NCBI RefSeq assembly: GCF_036017065.1
Contig: NZ_JAYXHR010000001.1
Span: 496,001-560,000 of the forward strand
Direction of reading: 5' to 3'
Length of the DNA: 64,000 nt
Source of the DNA: Uliginosibacterium sp036017065
GTDB lineage: Bacteria > Pseudomonadota > Gammaproteobacteria > Burkholderiales > Rhodocyclaceae
Below the pieces are notes generated by a model. It ran no database searches and was not told where the DNA came from. It worked only from the letters and a program-made list of their open reading frames with translations. Shown here in pieces: positions 40,606 through 49,385 of the stretch (position 1 is the first letter of the stretch; every line of letters starts with the position of its first letter). A program made the position numbers and the translations under genes.

Positions 40606-42317
40606 CCCGACTCATCGTCCGCGACGTTCCCCAGCGTTGCGCCCAAACCCTCGCCGGCAGCGGCATCCACCCGCTGCTGGCGCGCCTGTACGCCGCGCGG
40701 GGCGTCAGCATGCCGGCCGAGCTGGCCGGCGACATGGGGGCCATGCTGCCACCGGACGGCCTGCTGGGAATCCGCGAAGCAGCGGAAGTACTGGCCGACG
40801 GCATCGAGGCCGGTGCGCGCATGCTGATCGTCGCCGACTACGACTGCGACGGTGCCACGGCCTGCGCGGTCGGTATCCGCGCACTGCGCGCCATGGGCGC
40901 CGAGGTGCACTACCTGGTGCCCAACCGCTTCGAATACGGCTACGGCCTGACGCCGGCCATCGTCGAGCTGGCCGTGCGCATGGAGCCTGAAATCCTCATC
41001 ACCGTGGACAACGGCATCGCCAGCGTGGAGGGCGTGGCCGTCGCGCGCGCGCTGGGCATGACGACGGTTATCACCGACCACCACCTGCCCGGCGACACGC
41101 TGCCGGATGCGGATGTCATCGTGAACCCCAACCAGCCGGCCTGCACCTTCCCCAGCAAGTCGCTGGCCGGCGTGGGCGTGATGTTCTACGTGGCGCTCGC
41201 GCTGCGTGCCGAACTGCGCAGCCGTGGCTGGTTCGCATCGAGCGGGCTGCCGGAACCGAAGCTCGCCGAGCTGCTGGACCTCGTCGCACTGGGCACAGTG
41301 GCCGACGTCGTCAAGCTGGACGCCAACAACCGCCTGCTGGTGCGCCAGGGCCTGGCCCGCATGCGCGCCGGCCGCATGCAGCCGGGTGTGCGCGCACTGT
41401 TCGCCGCCGCCGCCCGCGACCATGCCCGCGCCAGCACCTTCGACATGGGCTTCGCACTGGGCCCGCGCCTGAACGCCGCCGGCCGCCTCGCCGACATGTC
41501 GCTGGGCATCGAATGCCTGATCACCGACGACATGGCCCGTGCGATGAACATCGCGCAGCAGCTCGACCAGCTGAACCGCGAGCGTCGCAGCATCGAGGAA
41601 GAAATGCGCGACGTCGCACTCGCCACGCTGGAAATGGAAGGCCTGGAACAGCGCAACTCCATTGCCCTGTTCGAACCCGACTGGCACCAGGGCGTCATCG
41701 GCATCGTCGCCGGCCGCATCAAGGACCGCGCCCACCGCCCCACCATCGCTTTCGCGCGCGCCAGCGACGATCCGCTCAACGACCAAGGCGAGCTGAAGGG
41801 CTCCGGCCGCTCCATCGCCGCGCTGCATTTGCGCGATGCGCTGGACCTCATCACCAAGCGCCACCCGGATCTCATCGTGAAGTTCGGCGGCCACGCCATG
41901 GCGGCCGGCCTCACCATCCGCGAGCAGGACTTCGCCCGCTTCTCCGACATCTTCGAACAGACCGTCAGCGAGTTGCTGGAACCGCACGAACTGCAGCGCC
42001 ACATCGAGACCGACGGCGCACTGGAGTCTGCCTGGATGTCACTGGAGATCGCCCGCCTGCTGGAGGCCGAGATCTGGGGCCAGGGATTCGGCGCGCCGGT
42101 TTTCGAGGACGTCTTCGAAGTCGAGAACCAGCGCCTGCTGAAGGAACGTCACCTCAAGCTGCGCCTGCGCAAAGGCATGGCCACCTTCGACGCGCTGCGC
42201 TTCAACTGCACCGACAACGTTCCGGGACGCATCCGTTGCGCCTACCGCCTCGCCACCAATGAATACAACGGGGTCACCAGCCTGCAGTTGATGCTGGAGC
42301 ATTTCGAGGCCGCATAA
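40602..42317 (+). CDS. recJ: Single-stranded-DNA exonuclease RecJ
   Basis: 5'-to-3' exonuclease on single-stranded DNA for RecF-pathway recombination, mismatch and base-excision repair. 571 residues. DHH phosphoesterase motifs: VADYDCDGATACAVG near 78, TVDNGIAS near 138, TDHHLPGD near 159; DHHA1 motif KFGGHAMAAGLTI near 430, followed by the OB-fold domain. Complete and normal in length. Confidence 0.96.
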   Translation: MTRLIVRDVPQRCAQTLAGSGIHPLLARLYAARGVSMPAELAGDMGAMLPPDGLLGIREAAEVLADGIEAGARMLIVADYDCDGATACAVGIRALRAMGAEVHYLVPNRFEYGYGLTPAIVELAVRMEPEILITVDNGIASVEGVAVARALGMTTVITDHHLPGDTLPDADVIVNPNQPACTFPSKSLAGVGVMFYVALALRAELRSRGWFASSGLPEPKLAELLDLVALGTVADVVKLDANNRLLVRQGLARMRAGRMQPGVRALFAAAARDHARASTFDMGFALGPRLNAAGRLADMSLGIECLITDDMARAMNIAQQLDQLNRERRSIEEEMRDVALATLEMEGLEQRNSIALFEPDWHQGVIGIVAGRIKDRAHRPTIAFARASDDPLNDQGELKGSGRSIAALHLRDALDLITKRHPDLIVKFGGHAMAAGLTIREQDFARFSDIFEQTVSELLEPHELQRHIETDGALESAWMSLEIARLLEAEIWGQGFGAPVFEDVFEVENQRLLKERHLKLRLRKGMATFDALRFNCTDNVPGRIRCAYRLATNEYNGVTSLQLMLEHFEAA

Positions 42318-42349
42318 CCGAGTCTGCGAGACAAGGCGCCCGCTCGGCC

Positions 42350-42772
42350 CTATCCGGCGCGACAGTTCAGTGCACGCTGGATGGCATCTCGCATCTCCAC
42401 GAGTCTCGCGGGAGAAGCCCGGGATGGTTCAATTTGCGCAACAGCCTCTAGCGGCGTCAAGCCATCATTGTTCGACATAGAAGGCGACGCACCGTACGAG
42501 AGCAGCGTTACAACCATCTCCAAATCACACCTCTCTATCGCGTGAATGAGGGGTGTCGTTCTGGCGTAGGTGAAGTTGGGATCAACTCCATGTTCCAGCA
42601 TCGCAATCAAGCTACTAATTGACGGAGCTTGAATGGCCATGATGAGTGGGTATCCGTTGTGGCTACCTGGATTTGCACCTTGACTCAATAGCTCCATGAC
42701 TTCAGAAGCGTCGTCGTAGTCCGCCGCCTGAATGAGGGCGCCGTCGAGAAAGTCCTGCGTTTCTTGCACCAT
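42350..42772 (-). CDS. Small ankyrin-repeat protein
   Basis: 140 residues made of about three ankyrin repeats: ALIQAADYDDASEVMELLSQGANPG, then an unusual second repeat, then TPLIHAIERCDLEMVVTLLSYGASPS and DGLTPLEAVAQI. No signal peptide. The base composition is lower in G+C than the flanks (28 G/C in 42601-42660), pointing to later acquisition or relaxed selection. It begins 11 bases after rnhA on the same strand and is probably read through from it. Function unknown; ankyrin repeats bind proteins. Confidence 0.82.
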   Translation of the reverse strand: MVQETQDFLDGALIQAADYDDASEVMELLSQGANPGSHNGYPLIMAIQAPSISSLIAMLEHGVDPNFTYARTTPLIHAIERCDLEMVVTLLSYGASPSMSNNDGLTPLEAVAQIEPSRASPARLVEMRDAIQRALNCRAG

Positions 42773-42783
42773 CTCAGTCCCGC

Positions 42784-43266
42784 TCAGACGTTCTCCACGA
42801 CTTGCCCTGTCTTGCGCACAGCCTCCACGCCCTTTCGCGCCAGCACATCACAACGCTCGTTCTCGGCGTGACCGTTGTGCCCGCGCACCCAGTTCCACTC
42901 CAGTTTGTGATGGGCGGTCAGGGCATCGAGCTGGCGCCACAGGTCCTCGTTCTTCACCGGTTCCTTGCTGGCGGTTTTCCAGCCGCGCGCCTTCCAGCCC
43001 TTGATCCACTCGCTGATGCCTTTCTGCACGTACTGCGAGTCCGTGTAGACCCGGGCCTGCACCGGTCGCCTGAGCGCCTGCAAGGCGCGGATCACCGCCA
43101 GCATTTCCATGCGGTTGTTGGTGGTGGCCGGCTCGCCGCCCCACAGCTCTTTCTCGGTGCCGCCTGCACGCAGGATGGCACCCCAGCCGCCCGGGCCGGG
43201 GTTTCCGCTGCAAGCGCCGTCGGTGAAGATCTCGATGAGTTGCGGGCCTTGTTCTACCTGTGACAC
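42784..43266 (-). CDS. rnhA: Ribonuclease HI
   Basis: Removes RNA from RNA-DNA hybrids. 160 residues from a GTG start preceded by GAAGGA; an upstream ATG would add 39 residues unlike the family. Catalytic D-E-D-D: FTDGACSGNPGPGG, NRMEML, YTDSQYV and the aspartate of NERCDVLAR. Order gloB / YafS-type / rnhA is as in E. coli, where dnaQ lies next; here an ankyrin gene takes that place. Confidence 0.96.
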   Translation of the reverse strand: MSQVEQGPQLIEIFTDGACSGNPGPGGWGAILRAGGTEKELWGGEPATTNNRMEMLAVIRALQALRRPVQARVYTDSQYVQKGISEWIKGWKARGWKTASKEPVKNEDLWRQLDALTAHHKLEWNWVRGHNGHAENERCDVLARKGVEAVRKTGQVVENV

Positions 43267-43309
43267 TGGGAGGGTCCTTCGGGGTTTTCGTAGTTCGTAA
43301 TGGATGTGC

Positions 43310-44041
43310 TTACTGCCGGGTGTGCAGGTGGTCAGACTTCTGCGCGACCGGCACCATCGCCTTCTTGCTGCGCATGGATTCACGCCAGCGCGGCATGATG
43401 AGGCGCATGCCCTGTACGCGCTTCACCGCAGGCAGCAGGTAGGCGCCGCCCGCGATCGGCCACCAGCGACTGCCCGCGGTGTCCATGAAGCTCCAGCGAT
43501 GCAGCCAGGCGTCGGACGACACCGGCGGCGCATGACAGCCGAAGCTGCTGATGCGTGTTTCGAAACCGAGAAGCTTGAGCCAGTCCTTCAGTCGCGACAC
43601 GGACAGGTACTGCCCTTGCCAGGGCATCTGCCCGAGGTGGCCGGAGAAGGAGCGGCGCAGTCCCCACAGGCTGTACGGATTGAAGCCGGTGATCACCACG
43701 CTGCCCTCCGGCACCAGCACCCGCTCCACCTCCCGCAGCAACTGGTGCGGGTTGTCCGCGAACTCCAGCACGTGTGGCAGCAACACCAGGTCGATGCTCT
43801 GCGACGCGAACGGCAGGTCGGTGCCGTCGAAACGGACGCAGCCCGCCCCCGCTCGCGTGCCGCAGCAGAAACGGAAGCTCATGCGGTTGTTGCGCAGCAG
43901 GTCGAGACCGGAAAGGCCGACCTGCACGGCATTGAAGCCGAACAGGTCGGCAACCGCGGCATCGATCTTGCGCTGCTCCCAGGCCAGCAGGTACTGGCCG
44001 CGCGGGGTCTGCAACCAGGCATCGAAATCGGGGTTTGACAT
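43310..44041 (-). CDS. YafS-like SAM-dependent methyltransferase
   Basis: 243 residues. FDGTDLPFASQSIDLVLLPH then REVERVLVPEGSVVITGFNPYSLWGLR form the C-terminal half of a Methyltransf_11-like fold. The usual glycine-rich SAM loop is not recognisable (the region reads VGLSGLDLL), as in E. coli YafS, so activity is uncertain. It lies between rnhA and gloB as yafS does. Start at 44041 is only 27 bases from the divergent gloB start. Confidence 0.82.
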   Translation of the reverse strand: MSNPDFDAWLQTPRGQYLLAWEQRKIDAAVADLFGFNAVQVGLSGLDLLRNNRMSFRFCCGTRAGAGCVRFDGTDLPFASQSIDLVLLPHVLEFADNPHQLLREVERVLVPEGSVVITGFNPYSLWGLRRSFSGHLGQMPWQGQYLSVSRLKDWLKLLGFETRISSFGCHAPPVSSDAWLHRWSFMDTAGSRWWPIAGGAYLLPAVKRVQGMRLIMPRWRESMRSKKAMVPVAQKSDHLHTRQ

Positions 44042-44068
44042 CGTGGAACGGGGCGCCAGAATGCACGC

Positions 44069-44848
44069 ATGAATGCCAAGGCGGACATTGTTGCCGAAAT
44101 CGTCCCGTTGCGCGCGCTGCGCGACAACTACATCTGGGCCCTGCACGAGGGCAATGCCTGCGTGGTGGTGGACCCCGGCGAAGCCGGCCCGGTGCTGCAG
44201 CATCTGGCTGCGCATGGCCTGACGCTCACCGCCATCCTCATCACGCACCGGCACCCCGACCACGTGGGCGGGGTTGCCGGCATCGTGGCGCAACACCCGG
44301 TGCCGGTGTTCGGCCCGGCGAGCATTCCCTGCGTGACGCACCCGGTCGCCGAAGGCGATACGCCCTCGGTGCCGGGTCTCGGTCGTCGCTTCGGAATCTG
44401 GTTCATTCCCGGCCACACCGAGGAACACATCGCCTGGCTGTCGGACGGCCTGTTGTTCTGCGGCGACACCCTGTTTTCCGCGGGCTGCGGCAGGTTGCTG
44501 GGCGGCACGGCAGCACAACTGCATGCGTCGCTGATGCGGCTACGCACGCTGCCCCCGCAGACGCAGGTGTACTGCGCGCACGAATACACCCTGTCCAACC
44601 TGCGCTTCGCAGAAGCCGTGGAACCGGACAACCCGGAACGCACGGCCTACCAAGCGCATTGCGAGGCATTGCGTGCGGAGGACCGGCCCACCCTGCCCTC
44701 GACGATCGCCACCGAATGCGCGATCAATCCGTTCCTGCGTTGCGACGTGGAAGCCGTTGCACGCGCGGTGGAGGCCGGAACGGGGGCACCGATGGCCGGC
44801 AGCGAGGCCGTGTTCACGGCACTGCGCCAGTGGAAGGACCGCTTCTGA
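44069..44848 (+). CDS. gloB: Hydroxyacylglutathione hydrolase (glyoxalase II)
   Basis: Hydrolyses S-lactoylglutathione, the second step of methylglyoxal detoxification. 259 residues. Metal motif THRHPDHVGG near 56-65 (THxHxDH), FIPGHTEEHIAW, CGDTLFSAGCGRLLGG and YCAHEYTLSNLRFA supply the remaining ligands and substrate contacts. Complete length. Confidence 0.95.
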   Translation: MNAKADIVAEIVPLRALRDNYIWALHEGNACVVVDPGEAGPVLQHLAAHGLTLTAILITHRHPDHVGGVAGIVAQHPVPVFGPASIPCVTHPVAEGDTPSVPGLGRRFGIWFIPGHTEEHIAWLSDGLLFCGDTLFSAGCGRLLGGTAAQLHASLMRLRTLPPQTQVYCAHEYTLSNLRFAEAVEPDNPERTAYQAHCEALRAEDRPTLPSTIATECAINPFLRCDVEAVARAVEAGTGAPMAGSEAVFTALRQWKDRF

Positions 44849-44876
44849 CCAACCCCCTAGCCAGAAAGCGCCCTGG

Positions 44877-45932
44877 TCAGCTCCGGGTCAGTTCCACGAA
44901 CTCGATCCAGTTCGGACTCTTGCCGCAGGCATGGCGGCCCGCGTGCTGCAACGTGCCGTCCACCGGATCGATGGCATAGACCGAGAAGTGATCGCTGTGC
45001 AGGCCCGCAGCGATCAACCAGCGCCCGGAGGGATCGATGTTCATACCACGCGGATGCTTCTCGGTCGGATAGGTCGCAATCCGTGCAAGGTGGCCGCTCT
45101 GCGGGTCGATACTGAACGCGCTCAAGGTGTCCGACCCACGCTCCGACACGTACAGGAAGCGACCATCCGGCCGGACGCGGATTTCCGCGCCGGAGGCTTG
45201 GCCGGTGAAGTCCGCTGGCAAGGCGCTGGCTGAATGAACCGGCGCCAGGGCATTCGTATGCGGGTTGCGCGCCAGCACATGCACGCTGGCGTCCAGCTCG
45301 CAGAACACGAAGACGAAGCGACCGTCCGGGTGGAGCGCGAAGTGACGCGGACCACTGCCCTCAGGCATGGCAACCACGCCCTCGTGCGACGGCACCAGCG
45401 TGCCGCTGCTTGCATCCAGCTCGAACTGCATCAGCTCGTCGCCCCCCAGGCTGGCCGCCAGCACCATGCTGTTGTCACCAGCGGGAAGGATGCAATGCGC
45501 TTTGGGCTTCGTTTCGATGACCTGGTGCGCATTCGCCACGCGGCCATCCGCGCCGATGCGACTGACCCCCAGCTTGCTGCCGGCGTACGAGGCGGTGAAC
45601 AACAGCGTGCCACTACGGTCAGTGGCGATGTAGGCCATGTTGTCCGGCAGCGGATCGACTCCGATGGGCGCCAGCAAGCCGGTGGCGGCGTCGACCGCAA
45701 ACGATGCGACACGGAAGGGTTCGGTCCGTACCGACACGAAGAGGAAGCGCCTGTCCGGACTGAGGGCCATCGGCATGGCAGCACCGTCGACCGGCACCTG
45801 CTGGATCAGGTGCATCGCGCCGGTGTCGCGATCCAGCCGCCATACGCTCAATTCGCGGCTGTCGGCATGAGAAACGTAGACGCAGGTCGCCGGCGCATCA
45901 CTCTCGTGCGCAGAGTTGGTTACGGTTTGCAT
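44877..45932 (-). CDS. Beta-propeller lactonase family protein (6-phosphogluconolactonase type)
   Basis: 351 residues built of seven repeating beta-blades, each with patterns such as LLFTASYAGSKLGV, HFALHPDGRFVFVF and RFLYVSERGSDTLSAFSI, as in the Pgl/YbhE and carboxymuconate-cyclase families. No signal peptide. As last gene of the sugar-acid operon it would hydrolyse an aldono- or aldarolactone to the acid. The ATG at 45932 lacks a good ribosome binding site; an in-frame TTG at 45998 is the alternative and adds 22 residues. Confidence 0.8.
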   Translation of the reverse strand: MQTVTNSAHESDAPATCVYVSHADSRELSVWRLDRDTGAMHLIQQVPVDGAAMPMALSPDRRFLFVSVRTEPFRVASFAVDAATGLLAPIGVDPLPDNMAYIATDRSGTLLFTASYAGSKLGVSRIGADGRVANAHQVIETKPKAHCILPAGDNSMVLAASLGGDELMQFELDASSGTLVPSHEGVVAMPEGSGPRHFALHPDGRFVFVFCELDASVHVLARNPHTNALAPVHSASALPADFTGQASGAEIRVRPDGRFLYVSERGSDTLSAFSIDPQSGHLARIATYPTEKHPRGMNIDPSGRWLIAAGLHSDHFSVYAIDPVDGTLQHAGRHACGKSPNWIEFVELTRS

Positions 45933-46026
45933 AGGTGGAGGGAATGGATCGAGGAAGGGGTCGAGGAAGTGAAATTGTCGTCTGGCGGAAGCCTGCAACC
46001 TTACCGGATGCGGTCGCGTGTTGGCG

Positions 46027-47289
46027 CTACTGGATGATGATCAAGCGCAAGTCATTGACGTTGGTACACGTCGGCCCGGTGACGATGAGGTCATCCAGCG
46101 CAGCGAAGAAGCCGTAGCCGTCGTTGTCGGCCAGCATCCGCTTCGCCGAAAGCCCCTTGGTGCCGGCACGTGCAAGACTGTCAGGCGAGAGAATGCAACC
46201 GGCATTGTCCTCACTGCCGTCGATGCCGTCCGTGTCCAGCGCCAGGGCATGGATGCCCGGTGCGCCATTCAGTGCATCCGCAAGCGCAAGCAGGAACTCG
46301 GCATTACGTCCGCCGCGCCCCTTGCCACGCACGGTCACCGTGGTCTCGCCGCCTGATATCAGCACACACGGTGCGGCGACCGGCTGGCCATGCTGGCGTA
46401 CCTGCTGCGCGATGGCGGCGTGCACTTTGGCAACCTCACGCGACTCGCCTTCCAGTGCATTGCCGAGGATCACCGGCTTGATGCCCGCAGCGCGTGCCAC
46501 GTCCGCAGCGGCCTCCAGCGCCTGTTGCGCAGTCGCCAGCACCTTCAGGTCGTGGCCTTCGAAGCGCGGATCGCCGGGCTTGGGCGTCTCGCCGCGACCA
46601 CTCGCGAGGTGCGCGTGTACGTTGGCCGGCACCGCAATGCCATGACGCTGCAGGATGTCGAGCGCATCTGCGCAGGTCGTCGCGTCGGGCAAGGTCGGGC
46701 CCGATGCGATGACCGCGGGGTCGTCGCCGGGCACGTCGGAAATCATCAGGGTGACGACGCGCGCCGGCGCACAGGCCGCACCGAGCCGGCCGCCCTTGAT
46801 GGCGGAAAGGTGCTTGCGCACGCAGTTCATCTCGCCGATGGAAGCCCCAGAGCGCAACAGCGCACGGTTGATGGCCTGTTTGTCGGCAAGTGCGATGCCC
46901 TTGGGTGGCAGCGCCAGCAGCGCAGACCCACCGCCTGAGATCAGGCACAGCACGAGGTCATCGGCCGTCAGCCCCTGCACCATTTCCAGGATGCGGCCAG
47001 CCGCTGCACGACCGGCCTCGTCCGGCACCGGATGCGCCGCCTCCACCACCTCGATGTGCCTGCAGTCCGCGCCGTGGCCGTAACGCGTGACGACGAGACC
47101 CGACAGCGGTCCGTCCCAGTGCGCTTCGACCGCCTGCGCCATGGCAGCGGCAGCCTTGCCGGCACCGATGACGACGGTGCGGCCTTTCGGTGGAGTCGGC
47201 AGGTGTGGCGGCAAGCAACGCGCCGGGGCCACTGCGGCGATGGCCGCGTCCGCCATCTGGCGCAGGAGTGTTGCGGGATCAAGTGTCAT
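46027..47289 (-). CDS. ttuD: Glycerate 2-kinase (GckA/TtuD type)
   Basis: Phosphorylates D-glycerate to 2-phosphoglycerate. 420 residues of the MOFRL family: an N-terminal DUF4147 domain (VVIGAGKAAAAMAQAVE near 40; LCLISGGGSALLALP near 120; RKHLSAIKGGRLG near 180) and a C-terminal MOFRL domain (LISGGETTVTVRGKGRGGRN near 325; ALDTDGIDG). It completes the GarL-GlxR route into glycolysis. The start at 47289 has a weak ribosome binding site. Confidence 0.93.
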   Translation of the reverse strand: MTLDPATLLRQMADAAIAAVAPARCLPPHLPTPPKGRTVVIGAGKAAAAMAQAVEAHWDGPLSGLVVTRYGHGADCRHIEVVEAAHPVPDEAGRAAAGRILEMVQGLTADDLVLCLISGGGSALLALPPKGIALADKQAINRALLRSGASIGEMNCVRKHLSAIKGGRLGAACAPARVVTLMISDVPGDDPAVIASGPTLPDATTCADALDILQRHGIAVPANVHAHLASGRGETPKPGDPRFEGHDLKVLATAQQALEAAADVARAAGIKPVILGNALEGESREVAKVHAAIAQQVRQHGQPVAAPCVLISGGETTVTVRGKGRGGRNAEFLLALADALNGAPGIHALALDTDGIDGSEDNAGCILSPDSLARAGTKGLSAKRMLADNDGYGFFAALDDLIVTGPTCTNVNDLRLIIIQ

Positions 47290-47430
47290 GCGTCGTTGCA
47301 CTACAAATCGCTGATGTGGACTCAGGGTGAGTTCGCGAAACAACCCACCGCCTCTCTGCAAGACCAAGGACAGTGCGTCGTCGCCGGGTTTGCCAATCCC
47401 GGCCGAACCACCCCAAGCCCGGGTTGCGTA

Positions 47431-48315
47431 CTACTGACCGATCTCGAAATTCGCGAGCTTCTCCAGCGCACGCACCATGCCGGAGTGGTCCCACTGCGAG
47501 CCACCGTGTGCCGCACAGCTGTTGAACAACTCCTGCGCCGTGGCGGTGTTGGGCAGCGACACGCCGACCGCACGCGCGGTGGACAGCGCGAGGTTCAGGT
47601 CCTTCTGGTGCAGCTCGATGCGGAAGCCGGGGTTGAAGGTGCGCTTCACCATGCGCTCGCCATGCACTTCCAGCACGCGCGAATTGGCGAAGCCACCCAT
47701 CAGCGCCTGGCGTACGCGGGCCGGGTCGGCGCCGGCCTTGGCAGCCAGCAGCAGCGCCTCGGCCACCGCCTCGATGTTCAGGGCGACGATGATCTGGTTG
47801 GCAACCTTGGTGATCTGGCCGGCACCGACATCGCCCACCAGGGTGATGTTCTTGCCCATCTTCTCGAACAGCGGCTTCACGCGCTCGAACACCGCTTCCT
47901 CGCCACCGCACATGATGGTGAGGCTGGCAGCCTTGGCGCCCACCTCGCCACCGGACACCGGCGCATCGACGTACTGCACGCCCTGCTTCGCCAGGCGCGC
48001 GGCGAACTCCTTGGTGGCCACCGGGGAGATGGAGCTCATGTCCACCACCACCTTGCCGGCGGCAATCGTCGAGGACACGCTGTTCTCGCCGAACAGCACG
48101 GCTTCGACGTGGGGCGTGTCCGGCACCATGGTGATGATGACGTCAGCCTTGCTGGCGACATCCGCCGAGCTGGCACAGGCCAGGCCGCCGGCCGCCGTCA
48201 GTTCGGCGGGGATGCCGCCCTGGCTGTACAGGAAGACCTGGTAGCCCGCGGCGAGAAGATGACCCGCCATGGGGTTGCCCATGATGCCGAGACCGATGAA
48301 TCCGATTTTTTCCAT
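47431..48315 (-). CDS. glxR: 2-hydroxy-3-oxopropionate (tartronate semialdehyde) reductase
   Basis: NAD(P)H-dependent reduction of tartronate semialdehyde to D-glycerate. 294 residues of the beta-hydroxyacid dehydrogenase family: GFIGLGIMGNPMAGHLL nucleotide fold, substrate-binding VSGGEVGAKAASLTIM near 122, catalytic lysine in KVANQIIVALNIEA near 171. Lies between the aldolase and the glycerate kinase, exactly the order of the pathway. A 267-base gap with a repeat element separates it from the aldolase gene. Confidence 0.94.
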   Translation of the reverse strand: MEKIGFIGLGIMGNPMAGHLLAAGYQVFLYSQGGIPAELTAAGGLACASSADVASKADVIITMVPDTPHVEAVLFGENSVSSTIAAGKVVVDMSSISPVATKEFAARLAKQGVQYVDAPVSGGEVGAKAASLTIMCGGEEAVFERVKPLFEKMGKNITLVGDVGAGQITKVANQIIVALNIEAVAEALLLAAKAGADPARVRQALMGGFANSRVLEVHGERMVKRTFNPGFRIELHQKDLNLALSTARAVGVSLPNTATAQELFNSCAAHGGSQWDHSGMVRALEKLANFEIGQ

Positions 48316-48447
48316 TTGATGCTCCGGGGGAATGACTGGGTTCTTGGTTGGTGTAATTCGTTGCTGGTGCGGCGGCGCCCGGCTTGCTTCGACCAGGCTC
48401 CGCACACGTCGCCGCGCCCTTGGTGCGGCCTTGGTGCGTCAATCCCG

Positions 48448-48513
48448 CCCTTCGACAAGCTCAGGGCACGAGACTTCGATCAGGCAGGGCCGTTGGCTGA
48501 GCCCGTCGAAGCC
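48448..48513. repeat. REP-like palindromic repeat
   Basis: CCCTTCGACAAGCTCAGGG (48448-48466) followed by the partly complementary GGCTGAGCCCGTCGAAGCC (48495-48513). The first arm recurs as an exact reverse complement at 57876-57894. This kind of short intergenic element is known to be dispersed in many proteobacterial genomes. It sits inside the sugar-acid operon. Confidence 0.7.
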
Positions 48514-48582
48514 AACCCGCAGAGGCCGATCCGTGGAAGCGGCGTATCACTCACAGAAGGGCGGCAACGACGCAGAGACGGC

Positions 48583-49374
48583 TCAGGCAGCCTTCACCCG
48601 CGTTGCCTTCACCTGCTGGAAGCGCGCCGCCAGTTGCTCCGACGCCCGTGCCAGCAGCGCGATGTCGGCGCCGACGGCCGTGAAGGTGCAGCCCCATTCG
48701 ATGTACTGGCGCGCCAGGTTCTCGTCGCCGGTCAGGATGCCGGCGGGTTTACCGGTGGCGATGATGCGGGCGACGGTCTGCTGGAAGATGCGCTGCATGT
48801 CCGGATGCGCCGGGTTGTTCAGGTAGCCCATCGCGGCCGACAGGTCACCGGGACCGATGAACACGCCGTCGACACCTTCCACCGCGGCGATCGCCTCCAG
48901 GTTGTCCAGCGCCTCGGCGGTCTCCACCTGCACCAGCACGCAGATCTCGTCCTGCGCGCGGGCGTGGTAGTCCTTGATGCGACCGAAGCGTGACGCACGC
49001 GACAGGCCGGTGAAGCCGCGCGTGCCGGCGCCCGGGTAACGCGTCGCCGCGACGGCGGCGCGTGCTTCCTCGGCGGTCTGCACGTAAGGCACCAGCAGGG
49101 TCTGCACGCCGATGTCCAGCACGCGCTTGATCAGCACCTTGTCGTTCCAGGCCAGGCGCACCACCGGGTGCGAGCCACCTTCGGTCAGCGCCTGCAGTTG
49201 CTGATGCAGCAGGAAGGTCTCGTTCGGCGAGTGCTCGGCATCCAGCACGATCCAGTCGAAACCGGAGCCACCGATCACTTCGGTGCTGACGTGATTCGAC
49301 AGGTGCGACCACAGGCCGATCTGCAGCTCGCGCTGCTGGATGGCGCGCTTGAACTTGTTGAGGGTCATTTCCAT
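48583..49374 (-). CDS. garL: HpcH/HpaI-family aldolase, GarL-like
   Basis: 263 residues. Class II pyruvate aldolase: IGLWSHLSNHV near 20, DWIVLDAEHSPNE with the base histidine near 48, substrate arginine in VVRLAWND, metal ligands in VQVETAEALDNL and IGPGDLSAAMG. Within this operon the substrate should be 2-dehydro-3-deoxyglucarate (or the 5-keto isomer), cleaved to pyruvate and tartronate semialdehyde; closely related members act on other 2-keto-3-deoxy acids, so the symbol rests on context. The first of two close ATGs is used. Confidence 0.86.
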   Translation of the reverse strand: MEMTLNKFKRAIQQRELQIGLWSHLSNHVSTEVIGGSGFDWIVLDAEHSPNETFLLHQQLQALTEGGSHPVVRLAWNDKVLIKRVLDIGVQTLLVPYVQTAEEARAAVAATRYPGAGTRGFTGLSRASRFGRIKDYHARAQDEICVLVQVETAEALDNLEAIAAVEGVDGVFIGPGDLSAAMGYLNNPAHPDMQRIFQQTVARIIATGKPAGILTGDENLARQYIEWGCTFTAVGADIALLARASEQLAARFQQVKATRVKAA

Positions 49375-49385
49375 ATCTGCGCTCC

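Noticed and set aside
39414..42002. An 862-codon minus-strand frame opposite the RpfE-type gene and recJ
   Set aside because: Antisense to two genes with established motifs; no domain signals.
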